Source: an uncultured Lachnospiraceae bacterium
Lineage (GTDB): Bacteria; Bacillota; Clostridia; Lachnospirales; Lachnospiraceae
Length of the DNA stretch: 33,409 nucleotides
Reading direction: 5' to 3'
Assembly: GCA_910588815.1 (NCBI GenBank)
Contig: CAJUQY010000035.1
Coordinates: 1-33,409 of the forward strand
In this document: in pieces, positions 7,426 through 14,524 of the stretch
Layout: each line of letters begins with the position of its first letter
Numbering within the stretch: position 1 is the first letter of the stretch
Position numbers and translations under genes: made by a program
The notes under the pieces: generated by a model
What the model was told of the DNA's origin: nothing
The model's input: the letters and a program-made list of their open reading frames with translations, nothing else
Database searches by the model: none

Positions 7426-8445
7426 CTATGCCGCCGGCTCTGTCGTTACCTCGATCTCCACCTCCGCGGGCTCTGTCACTTCCGCCTCCCCGGGATCAAC
7501 CTCCAGATCCCTTGATTCCGAAAACTCTGTCCTGGTCACGAGAAACGCAATCTCATGCTCCAGGGTCTCGTCACTTCCGTAAGCGTCCCTGTAGGCGCGG
7601 AACTTTTCCAAAGCCGTCTCAAAGTCCAAAAGGTATTCGTAACTGGCCGCCTCCGCATAGAGAAGCTCCTTCCTGGCCGGCTCCTCCGCCGACGAAAGGG
7701 CTTCCTGAATCACAGAAAGGGCCTCCCCATACTGCTCCTGCTCCATCTGAACATGCGCCAGCTCCAGACAGGCTCTCCCGTAGCGGCTTCCGTCTGCTTC
7801 CCCGGCCCCTGCCTGGCGGATCACCTCCAAAAACTCCATGCCCGCCCGGGCCGCCCCATGCTCTTTCAGGCCCAGATAGATATCCTCGCAGTAATCCAGG
7901 TTATCTGCCGAGGCCGAAAGCGCCGTCCGAAAATCGGAGATGGCTCCATCCACATCATCAAGCTCCAAAAACGCCCTGCCCCGGAGCAGATAGTACTCTG
8001 CGTTCTCATTGTCCAGGGCAATCAACTGTCCGTAGTCCGAGACGGCGTCCGCATAATTTGCCGCCGCATCCTCCGCGTCCGCCGATTTTCCCCATGCAGT
8101 CTCGGCATCTGCCTTGTATCTCAGGATGTCTTCCCGGGCGACCGCTTCTCCGTCTTCCCCCAACACCGACAAGGCTTTGGAGAAATAGGAAACCGCCTGT
8201 GGATAATCCCCCTCTTTATACGAGACGATCCCAAGCGCCCGCTGCACCCGAAAATCCTCCGGAGCCTGCTCCCCGGCTCCCGCAAAGGCCTCCTTCGCTC
8301 CGGCCAGGTCTCCCGCGGCGAGGGCTTCCATCCCCCGTTCCATATAGTCTGCCGCCGCATCCTTTTTCCCGCAGCCGAAAACGAAACCCGAGAACAGGCA
8401 AAGGCCGAGAAGCAGCCAAATCTGCTTTCTTCTTTTTTTCATCAT
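7426..8445 (-). CDS. TPR-repeat lipoprotein
   Basis: The 339-residue protein begins with a KKRRK n-region and a hydrophobic stretch ending VFGC, so Cys25 is the probable lipidated residue on the outer face of the membrane. The rest is almost entirely helical with tetratricopeptide repeats, for example MERGMEALAAGDLAGAKEAF, VSYKEGDYPQAVSYFSKAL and LLRGRAFLELDDVDGAISDF. A Glu/Val-rich tail ends the protein. TPRs usually mediate protein-protein contacts; no specific partner is known. The gene starts 2 bases after degV and is followed by hflX, and similar clusters could support an envelope-stress role, which is inference. Confidence 0.85.
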   Translation of the reverse strand: MMKKRRKQIWLLLGLCLFSGFVFGCGKKDAAADYMERGMEALAAGDLAGAKEAFAGAGEQAPEDFRVQRALGIVSYKEGDYPQAVSYFSKALSVLGEDGEAVAREDILRYKADAETAWGKSADAEDAAANYADAVSDYGQLIALDNENAEYYLLRGRAFLELDDVDGAISDFRTALSASADNLDYCEDIYLGLKEHGAARAGMEFLEVIRQAGAGEADGSRYGRACLELAHVQMEQEQYGEALSVIQEALSSAEEPARKELLYAEAASYEYLLDFETALEKFRAYRDAYGSDETLEHEIAFLVTRTEFSESRDLEVDPGEAEVTEPAEVEIEVTTEPAA

Positions 8446-8447
8446 CT

Positions 8448-9317
8448 CTACCGTTCACATCCAAGATAAAAGAGTGCCACCGTACCGGGACCGGAGTGTG
8501 CGCCGATCACCGCTCCCACATGGCTGAAATAAAAAGTTTTAGGGCCAAACCGCTCTTCCACCAATTTCGCCACATACTTTGCATCTTCGATACAGTCTCC
8601 ATGGCTGATAAAAATCTCATCATTTTCTTTTTCAAAGCCTTTTATGGTCTGGGCCATATTCTCCACCAGGGCCTGCAGAGATTTCTTTCTCCCCCGCACA
8701 TTCCTGAGGGGAATCAGCCTGCCCTCATTGTCCACATGGAGCACCGGCTTCACATTGATCAGCGTTCCCAGGACTGCCGCGGTCTTGGATACCCGCCCTC
8801 CCCGATGGAGATGGTTCAGGTCGTCCACCGTAAACTGATGGCAGAGATTGAGCTTGTGATCCTCCAGCCATCTGACATTTTCCATAAGGCTCATCCCCTC
8901 CGCTTTCCGCTTCAGCGCGTAATGGACAAAAAGCCCCTGGCCCATGGAGGCGCAGAGAGAGTCCACCACCACGATCTTCCGGTCCGGGTAGGCCCCCGCA
9001 AGCTCCCCTGCCGCCAGCATCTCGTTCTGACAGCTTCCGCTGAGGCCGGAGGAGAAGCCGATAAACAAAATGTCAAGTCCCTCTTCCAAATGCTTTTTCA
9101 TGGCTGCCGCCACATCCTCCGGGTTCACCGCCATGGTGGTGGGCATGCTCCCGTTTCTCATCTTATCATAGAATTCCCCGATGGGAAGCTTCTTATCCTC
9201 GCCGTAGACCACACCGTCCAGGTTGTAAAACAAATTCAGAACATCCAGATTCTTTTCCTTAATATATTCTTCCGGCAGATCACAGGAAGAATCTGTCATA
9301 ATCACATAATCACTCAT
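8448..9317 (-). CDS. DegV-family fatty-acid-binding protein
   Basis: The 289-residue protein matches the EDD/DegV fold along its whole length: MTDSSCDLP at the start, PTTMAVNPEDV, FIGFSSGLSGSCQ, VVVDSLCASMGQG and LNHLHRGGRVSK. DegV/FakB proteins bind a fatty acid and may present it to the FakA kinase for phosphorylation. No fakA is adjacent, so a FakB role is not proven. The ribosome site GGAGAGAGGG precedes the ATG. It is the second gene of the dut operon, 100 bases after dut. Confidence 0.92.
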   Translation of the reverse strand: MSDYVIMTDSSCDLPEEYIKEKNLDVLNLFYNLDGVVYGEDKKLPIGEFYDKMRNGSMPTTMAVNPEDVAAAMKKHLEEGLDILFIGFSSGLSGSCQNEMLAAGELAGAYPDRKIVVVDSLCASMGQGLFVHYALKRKAEGMSLMENVRWLEDHKLNLCHQFTVDDLNHLHRGGRVSKTAAVLGTLINVKPVLHVDNEGRLIPLRNVRGRKKSLQALVENMAQTIKGFEKENDEIFISHGDCIEDAKYVAKLVEERFGPKTFYFSHVGAVIGAHSGPGTVALFYLGCER

Positions 9318-9417
9318 TGCCTTTCCCTCTCTCCTATCTCATCTCCGCCTGTGCGGCTGAACATTTTATCTGTCTCCGTCAGGAAGCAGCCATTTACAGC
9401 AGACGACAGGCAGATCA

Positions 9418-9930
9418 TCACACTCCGGTACTCCCAAAGCCGCCGTTTCTCACACTCTCTGCGTCATCATCTTCCGTGATGCCAAATTCCACAAAGATTC
9501 CCTGGGCAAATCCGCTTCCCGCTTCTAAAGAAAGGGTCTTTCCCTCCCGGCTGTCGTTGGTCAGTTTGACAAAGATATGGCCCTCGTTATCGGAATCGTA
9601 GTAGTCGCTGTCCACAATCCCCACGGTATTGTTTAGCTGGAGCCGGTACTTAAAGCCAAGCCCGCTTCTGGGATAGATCTGCAAAACCCAGCCCGCTTCC
9701 ATGGCCGCCCGGATGCCTGTGGGCACCTTCACCGACTCTCCCGGTGCAAGCCGGATAGCTACGGGAGTAATAAAATCATACCCGGCGGAGCCTGTCGTCG
9801 CACGTTTTGGCATGGACACCTGCTCCCAGGCTGTCTGGCAGGCCGCCTCGCTTCCCGCGCCGAATGTATCCAGAAAGTCCTTCTCAAACTGCTCCCGGCT
9901 CACCTTCTCAAATCTCGCAATTCGTCTCAT
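9418..9930 (-). CDS. dut: dUTP diphosphatase
   Basis: The ATG at 9930 is preferred over an in-frame ATG at 10002 because GGAGGAAAGGCG precedes it and a good promoter (-10 at 9957-9952) overlaps the longer version. The 170-residue protein has the five trimeric-dUTPase motifs in order: ATTGSAGYDF (1), PRSGLGFK (2), NTVGIVDSDYY (3, with the catalytic Asp), FAQGIFVEF (4, Gln retained) and RNGGFGSTG (5). About 35 N-terminal residues precede motif 1, longer than in E. coli Dut. It hydrolyses dUTP to dUMP, the substrate of the ThyA encoded downstream in the same operon. Confidence 0.93.
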   Translation of the reverse strand: MRRIARFEKVSREQFEKDFLDTFGAGSEAACQTAWEQVSMPKRATTGSAGYDFITPVAIRLAPGESVKVPTGIRAAMEAGWVLQIYPRSGLGFKYRLQLNNTVGIVDSDYYDSDNEGHIFVKLTNDSREGKTLSLEAGSGFAQGIFVEFGITEDDDAESVRNGGFGSTGV

Positions 9931-9951
9931 CGCCTTTCCTCCTACCGAATC

Positions 9952-9980
9952 AGTATACCATAAGGATTTCGGGATGGAAA
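9952..9980 (-). promoter_or_regulatory. Promoter of the dut-hflX-thyA-folA operon
   Basis: On the minus strand TTTCCA (9980-9975) and TATACT (9957-9952) are 17 bases apart, with TATGG immediately before the -10. The dut ATG lies 22 bases after the -10. The -35 is imperfect (4 of 6). Confidence 0.6.
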
Positions 9981-10021
9981 GAGTATAAATCGCTCTTTTC
10001 ACGCCTTTTATGTGTGGAAAT

Positions 10022-10190
10022 GTCCCAGAGCGTGTTCCCAGTCAGACACGTTCGGTTTCAGAGATTTCACTGCGCCGCCTATTGCAGGCAATTTCACCTC
10101 CATCAAACCAGGTCGGCTGAAATTGCCTGCGCTATGCTCGTGAAATCCCCGAAACCTTCCTATCGACTGCCGGGGAACACGGTCTGGGAC
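10022..10190. repeat. 169-bp inverted-repeat (MITE/REP-like) element
   Basis: Arms match over most of the length. GTCCCAGAGCGTGTTCCC (10022-10039) pairs with GGGAACACGGTCTGGGAC (10173-10190) with one mismatch. GGTTTCAGAGATTTCAC (10054-10070) pairs with GTGAAATCCCCGAAACC (10140-10156) with three mismatches. GCAGGCAATTTCA (10084-10096) pairs perfectly with TGAAATTGCCTGC (10118-10130). The central loop is 21 bases. No transposase is encoded. The right arm overlaps the 3' end of the BCCT transporter gene. A clear target-site duplication was not seen. The transcript would fold into one long hairpin, which may also end transcription of the lic operon before dut. Confidence 0.8.
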
Positions 10191-11773
10191 TTCCCGGCGG
10201 ATCCCAGATCAGAAAAAGGCTCTCTTTCCTCACGCCCGGCCCGCTGTCGCAGGTATACGTTCGCATCTTTGAAAAAGCTGGCGATAATCAGCACGATGAT
10301 TATCCCGATGGGAAAGGCGGCAATGATGCTGACAGACTGCAGGTTGCTCATGGAGCTTTCCGAAAACACAAGCGCAATTGGGAATGTGATCAACAGCAGG
10401 CACCAGGCAAGCTGGACTGCCCGGTGGGGCGTCTGTCCTTCCTTCAGCTCCCGGTAGCTGTAACAGGAAGCGATCAGGGCGATGGAGTCAAAGGAAGTGG
10501 CATAAAAGGCGATCATCGTAACCAGGACCAGCACCAGCACAAACCAGGCGTGTGGCATCGTCTGGATGATGGAAATAATCAGCCCGTACAGATCGCCGCT
10601 TTCCTGATACCGGGCAATAAAATCGATTCCCTCCAAAACCTGTTTCCCCAGTGAGTAATTCCCCAGGACGACAAAGCTGATAATGGTTGAACCTACGCCA
10701 AACACGTAACCGCCTAAAATCGTCTGGCGGACGGTTCTCCCCCTGGAAATACTTCCGATAAAAAAAGGAGCGGCGACACACCAAACCATCCAGTAGGACC
10801 AATAGAAGATTGTCCAGTTCTGGGGGAAGGAAGTGGCGCGTTCCGGGTCTGTAAAGGTAGAAAGCTCAAAAAAATTCTGGATCATCCTCCCAAGAGAGGA
10901 AAAACCGGTCTCTATGATATACCTGGCCTCCCCGCCAAACAGCAATACATATGCCAGCAGTCCAAAGAACAGGTAGATACAGGATTTTGCCAAAAAGCTG
11001 ATTCCCTTAAATCCGTGCAGCAGCGAATAAGTGTACACCGCGCAGGTCACCAGAAGGATCGCCACCGTGATGATCCTTCTGTCCATTTGAATATGAAAAA
11101 GTTCTTCCAGGATGCCGGCCATCAGCGGAGTCGCCACTGCGAAAGTCGTCGCAGTCCCTGCCAGAAGGGCAAAAACCGCCAGCAGATCGATCAGACGGCC
11201 GGGCACACCGTCCGTATGCTTTCCGAGGAGCGGCCGGCACGCCTCAGAATACTTCTGCCTGCTTCTTTTCCTGACGTGGAGCATAAATCCAAAAGCTACC
11301 GCCAGCATCAGATAGAACCCCCAGGGAATCAAACTCCAATGGAACACCGGGTAGACACCGGCCCAATCCTGTATGCTGCCCAGCGCCTCAATATGGGGAT
11401 CCGCGGCATACATCACCCATTCGGAAAAAGAATAAAACAAAATGTCTGCCGCCAGTCCCGCCGTGAACATCATCGAACCCCAGGCGAAAAACGAAAATTT
11501 CGGTTTCTCTTCCGGATCCCCCAGAACAATATTTCCGTATTTTGAGACGGCCACAAACAGGGAGACCAAAAACACCCCCAGTCCGACAGCCAGATAAAAA
11601 ACCCCGAGGGTATCTCCGAACAGCGAACGCACCGCACTCAATGCCTCACGGGAGCCGGAGGGAAAACATGCAAACAACACGCTGAGCGCCACAACTGTCG
11701 TGAGAGGGACCAGAAAAACGGCCCAATCGATCTTCTTCCCGTTGTCATTTCCTGCCGCTTTGTTTCGTTTCAT
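10160..11773 (-). CDS. BCCT-family transporter (choline/betaine/carnitine type)
   Basis: The 537-residue protein has about twelve membrane segments and the BCCT core: KFSFFAWGSMMFTAGLAADIL (unwound TM region with the GMG-like bend altered), FHWSLIPWGFY, and the Trp-rich segment NWTIFYWSYWMVWCVAAPFFIG ending in SISRGRT. BCCT carriers import choline, glycine betaine or carnitine with Na+ or H+, or exchange them. The gene starts by ATGA overlap with a LicC-like cytidylyltransferase and follows a choline-kinase fusion, so it probably supplies choline for phosphorylcholine synthesis, replacing the LicB permease of pneumococci. Its last codons, SQTVFPG, are contributed by the right arm of an inverted-repeat element. 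Confidence 0.88.
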   Translation of the reverse strand: MKRNKAAGNDNGKKIDWAVFLVPLTTVVALSVLFACFPSGSREALSAVRSLFGDTLGVFYLAVGLGVFLVSLFVAVSKYGNIVLGDPEEKPKFSFFAWGSMMFTAGLAADILFYSFSEWVMYAADPHIEALGSIQDWAGVYPVFHWSLIPWGFYLMLAVAFGFMLHVRKRSRQKYSEACRPLLGKHTDGVPGRLIDLLAVFALLAGTATTFAVATPLMAGILEELFHIQMDRRIITVAILLVTCAVYTYSLLHGFKGISFLAKSCIYLFFGLLAYVLLFGGEARYIIETGFSSLGRMIQNFFELSTFTDPERATSFPQNWTIFYWSYWMVWCVAAPFFIGSISRGRTVRQTILGGYVFGVGSTIISFVVLGNYSLGKQVLEGIDFIARYQESGDLYGLIISIIQTMPHAWFVLVLVLVTMIAFYATSFDSIALIASCYSYRELKEGQTPHRAVQLAWCLLLITFPIALVFSESSMSNLQSVSIIAAFPIGIIIVLIIASFFKDANVYLRQRAGREEREPFSDLGSAGKSQTVFPGSR

Positions 11774-12501
11774 AGAAGGTTTTCCTCCTCATGCAGATAT
11801 TTCTCATAGCTGTGGTCCAGGGCCGCCAGTTCGTCCAGGCTGTCCACCTCTAAAATATCGCCCTGTTTTGTTTTAAATATCCCCAGCCGGTACTCGTCCG
11901 GATAACAAAACAGAGCGATGTCATCCCAGTAAAGCTGCCGGTTCTGTTTTTGCTCAAATTCGATCTCCAGATGCTTTCTGAGCCGCCTGCCGTCTTCTTT
12001 ATTCCAGCGGGAAACGCTAAACAGCTGCCACCCCCTCTCTCCTCCGGTTCTGCTGCACGAGGTAATGATGTCCCCCTGTACCGTCAACAGCCATTCGTCC
12101 GTATGGGTATCTGTCCAGGCGGCGAGATAGCCGGAGCGGTCAAATTCCGAAGACAGAACCTGTGGGCGGCCGACGATCTGATCTCCGTCCAGAATGATCA
12201 CATCCTCCAAATACTCTCTGGCGACATAGAGAGAAGAAATGTTGTTGCATTCTGCATAATAGGGATTTTCGATCAGCTTTACGCCTGAATATTCCCGCTC
12301 AAGCACCGCAAACTGTTCTTTCAAATACCCCACAACAATGTAAATTTCAAAGATCCCGTTTTCTTTAAGCCCCTGAATGATCGTATCGATCATCCTGACG
12401 CCATGGACCCTGACCAACGGCTTGGGGATCTCATATGTAACCGGATGCATCCTGGTCCCCTTTCCCGCCGCAACAATAATGGCCCTTGCCACCTGACTCA
12501 T
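11770..12501 (-). CDS. LicC-like CTP:phosphocholine cytidylyltransferase
   Basis: The ATG at 12501 overlaps the stop of the preceding gene (ATGA) and has GGGAGG upstream, so it is preferred over the ATG at 12519. The 243-residue single-domain sugar-nucleotidyltransferase-fold protein begins AIIVAAGKGTRMHPVTYEIPKPLV, the nucleotide-binding loop with its basic residue. It shares with pneumococcal LicC, as I remember it, GYLKEQF, ECNNISSLY, a DGDQ metal site, DEWLL, LYWDD and the ending EVDSLDELAALD. It would make CDP-choline from phosphocholine and CTP. Flanking choline kinase and transporter genes support this. CDP-ethanolamine or a related headgroup is the alternative. Confidence 0.82.
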   Translation of the reverse strand: MSQVARAIIVAAGKGTRMHPVTYEIPKPLVRVHGVRMIDTIIQGLKENGIFEIYIVVGYLKEQFAVLEREYSGVKLIENPYYAECNNISSLYVAREYLEDVIILDGDQIVGRPQVLSSEFDRSGYLAAWTDTHTDEWLLTVQGDIITSCSRTGGERGWQLFSVSRWNKEDGRRLRKHLEIEFEQKQNRQLYWDDIALFCYPDEYRLGIFKTKQGDILEVDSLDELAALDHSYEKYLHEEENLL

Positions 12502-14270
12502 TTTTCTTCTGCCTCCCATCCAAGCGCCCCCGCCGCGATGCCGTAGTAATCTTTTGCGTAACGATACTGCCTGAGAGAATACTCTCCGAATTCGACTCCC
12601 AAATTCCGTTTATACTCACACCAGTTGCTCCAGAGCAGGCCGCAGACCGCAATATAACAGTAAATTTTGATCCGTATCCCGTCCGGGCACCCTTCTGTGA
12701 AGTACTGACCCATGAGCCCATCGATCTGCTCCCTGTCATACATGGAGTAAATGCAGAACATCGCAATATCCACATGGGGATCCTGCATCGCCGCGTATTC
12801 CCAGTCAATGAGGCGGATTTCTTCTTCCCCTTCCTCATTCTTAAAGAGAAGAAAATTGTCCGGCACTGCGTCAATATGGGTCAATACCTTTTCTTTTGCC
12901 CACTGCCCGATAAAGGGACGCAGGCGGAGCACATTCTCTTTTGTCTGCGGATAATCTTCATAGGCGGAGGGACATCCTCCCCAGAGCGCTTCGTAAAAAT
13001 CGATATGGCCGAAAAGATCAAACTCGTGGCCGACCTTCAAGGCCAGTTCATGAAACCGGCGCAGTTTTTTCATACAGGCAGCCGTCTCCTCCGGGTTTGC
13101 GGGATCGCAGGTCCTGGCCCCGTCTATAAAACGCGTAATTTTGTATCCGTTATCGGGATTGATCAAGATGACATCCTCGCAGATGTTTCTCCCCTGGAGC
13201 TCCCTGTATACCGCAGCCTCTTCAGAGCGGTTGATGAGTCTCTCTGTCCCCTCCCCGGGAATTCGCATGATATATCCGCTCCCCCGGCAGGAAAAGAGGA
13301 ACGATCGGTTTGTCATCCCTTTTTTCAGGGCCGAGAGGTCCGTGATCTCACTCATAGAAACGTCAAGCACATCCGCAATCGCCTGCAGCTTATCTGACTG
13401 CAGTTGGCCGGAACAATCGTCCAGCTCTCTGAGCTGCTCATAGGTATTGATCTCCGCCACCTGCTCCTTGCGCACCATCCGCGCCCTGACAGCCATCTTC
13501 CCCCCGTCATAAAGAGCCGCCTCCCAGAACAGTCGGTCCCCGTGCCTTGTGCCGCAAAGAATCTCCATCTGCTTTTTGAGACGCTCTGCATCCTCCTTCA
13601 AAAGATAGGAGATTCCCACCATAGCGTTTCCGTCCACATCTTCCCGGACAGCCACCAGCTCCATGTTGCGGTTCACACGGACCATACTGCCATTCTCTTT
13701 CCGGTCGCTCACCATATACCAGGAGTATAATTCGCACTTGCGGAAAGGGTTCTCCTCACACCAGACATCACAGGGGATAAGATAAGAGTCCGCCAAATAC
13801 TTCTCCGCCCTTTTCAGCGAATGGAGATTGTTTTTGGCCCCATAATCCGGATTGACAACCAGGCGAACCCCAAAGCGGTCGATCAGGTAATCAAACCGCT
13901 CCTTCATATATCCGACCACCACATAAATCTCCCGGACGCCGGCCTCATGAAGCTGCCTGATGATCCGCTCAATGAGCAGCTCTCCCTTTACCTCCAAAAA
14001 GGCTTTGGGGATTTCCATATTGATCGGTACCATGCGCATCCCGAAACCGGCAGCCAGAATCACTGCGTTTTTTGGCTTCTTTTCAGAGATTTCACGATGT
14101 GCCTGTTCTGTCAGCCGAAAATTTCCGTCCAGATATCCATATTCCTTCAGGTTTTTTAAACACCGGTTTGCCATTCCCAGAGAAACTCCGCAGGCCTCCG
14201 CCAGTGTGCGCTGATTCACATAGGGCGTCTCCCATAATTTGCATAAAATATCGCATTCTCGAATGTTCAT
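12498..14270 (-). CDS. HTH - nucleotidyltransferase - choline-kinase (LicA/LicC-type) fusion
   Basis: The start is taken as the ATG at 14270, 11 bases after GGAG; a TTG at 14300 in the same frame would add ten residues. The 590-residue protein has three parts. The first is a winged-helix domain at about 1-65 (RTLAEACGVSLGMANRCLKNL). The second is a LicC-like nucleotidyltransferase at about 67-295 with NAVILAAGFGMRM, IPKAFLEVKG, GYMKERFDY and KNNLHSL. The third is an aminoglycoside/choline kinase domain at about 300-580 with KGMTNRSFLF, the catalytic THIDAVPDNFLL (HxDxxxxN) and LIDWEYA for metal binding. It should phosphorylate choline (or ethanolamine) and activate it with CTP. The HTH may make it self-regulating. 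A second, separate LicC-like gene follows immediately. Confidence 0.85.
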   Translation of the reverse strand: MNIRECDILCKLWETPYVNQRTLAEACGVSLGMANRCLKNLKEYGYLDGNFRLTEQAHREISEKKPKNAVILAAGFGMRMVPINMEIPKAFLEVKGELLIERIIRQLHEAGVREIYVVVGYMKERFDYLIDRFGVRLVVNPDYGAKNNLHSLKRAEKYLADSYLIPCDVWCEENPFRKCELYSWYMVSDRKENGSMVRVNRNMELVAVREDVDGNAMVGISYLLKEDAERLKKQMEILCGTRHGDRLFWEAALYDGGKMAVRARMVRKEQVAEINTYEQLRELDDCSGQLQSDKLQAIADVLDVSMSEITDLSALKKGMTNRSFLFSCRGSGYIMRIPGEGTERLINRSEEAAVYRELQGRNICEDVILINPDNGYKITRFIDGARTCDPANPEETAACMKKLRRFHELALKVGHEFDLFGHIDFYEALWGGCPSAYEDYPQTKENVLRLRPFIGQWAKEKVLTHIDAVPDNFLLFKNEEGEEEIRLIDWEYAAMQDPHVDIAMFCIYSMYDREQIDGLMGQYFTEGCPDGIRIKIYCYIAVCGLLWSNWCEYKRNLGVEFGEYSLRQYRYAKDYYGIAAGALGWEAEEK

Positions 14271-14433
14271 ATTATGATAATCTCCATTTTTCGTGAACAA
14301 GCAGTTATAAATCCGCCTCCCTGCAAACTATAACAGACGACATAAATCTTTTTTTTATGGAGTCTGCTGTGCCGGTTTTTACTGCATGTAAGTGCAGAAT
14401 CTGCCTTACAAAAATCGTGCACATCCCCATAGG

Positions 14434-14475
14434 GCTTATAGTAAACGGCAAATACTTTTGGCGTTTACTATAAGC
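14434..14475. repeat. Long near-perfect hairpin between the YidC-fusion and Lic-fusion genes
   Basis: GCTTATAGTAAACG (14434-14447) pairs perfectly with CGTTTACTATAAGC (14462-14475), and CAAA/TTTG extends the stem after one G-G mismatch, leaving a 4-nt loop. It lies in the 254-base gap 14271-14524, downstream of the YidC-fusion gene. No T-run follows directly on either strand (ATATTACTTTTTGCC on plus), so a terminator role is possible but not clear-cut; an operator or REP-type element is the alternative. The rest of the gap holds only short palindromes, such as GCAGAATCTGC at 14394-14404. Confidence 0.7.
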
Positions 14476-14524
14476 ATATTACTTTTTGCCACAAATATCA
14501 ATGTTTTCTACAAATCAAGAAAAT

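Noticed and set aside
7245..9479. A 744-codon open frame on the plus strand, rich in Pro, Ser and Arg.
   Set aside because: It lies opposite three well-supported minus-strand genes (hflX, TPR lipoprotein, degV), its composition is that of an antisense frame in GC-rich DNA, and it has no recognisable domain or matching ribosome site.
10160..14270. A complete lic operon with a LicD phosphocholine transferase.
   Set aside because: No LicD-family protein is encoded anywhere in the window, so only choline uptake and activation can be supported.
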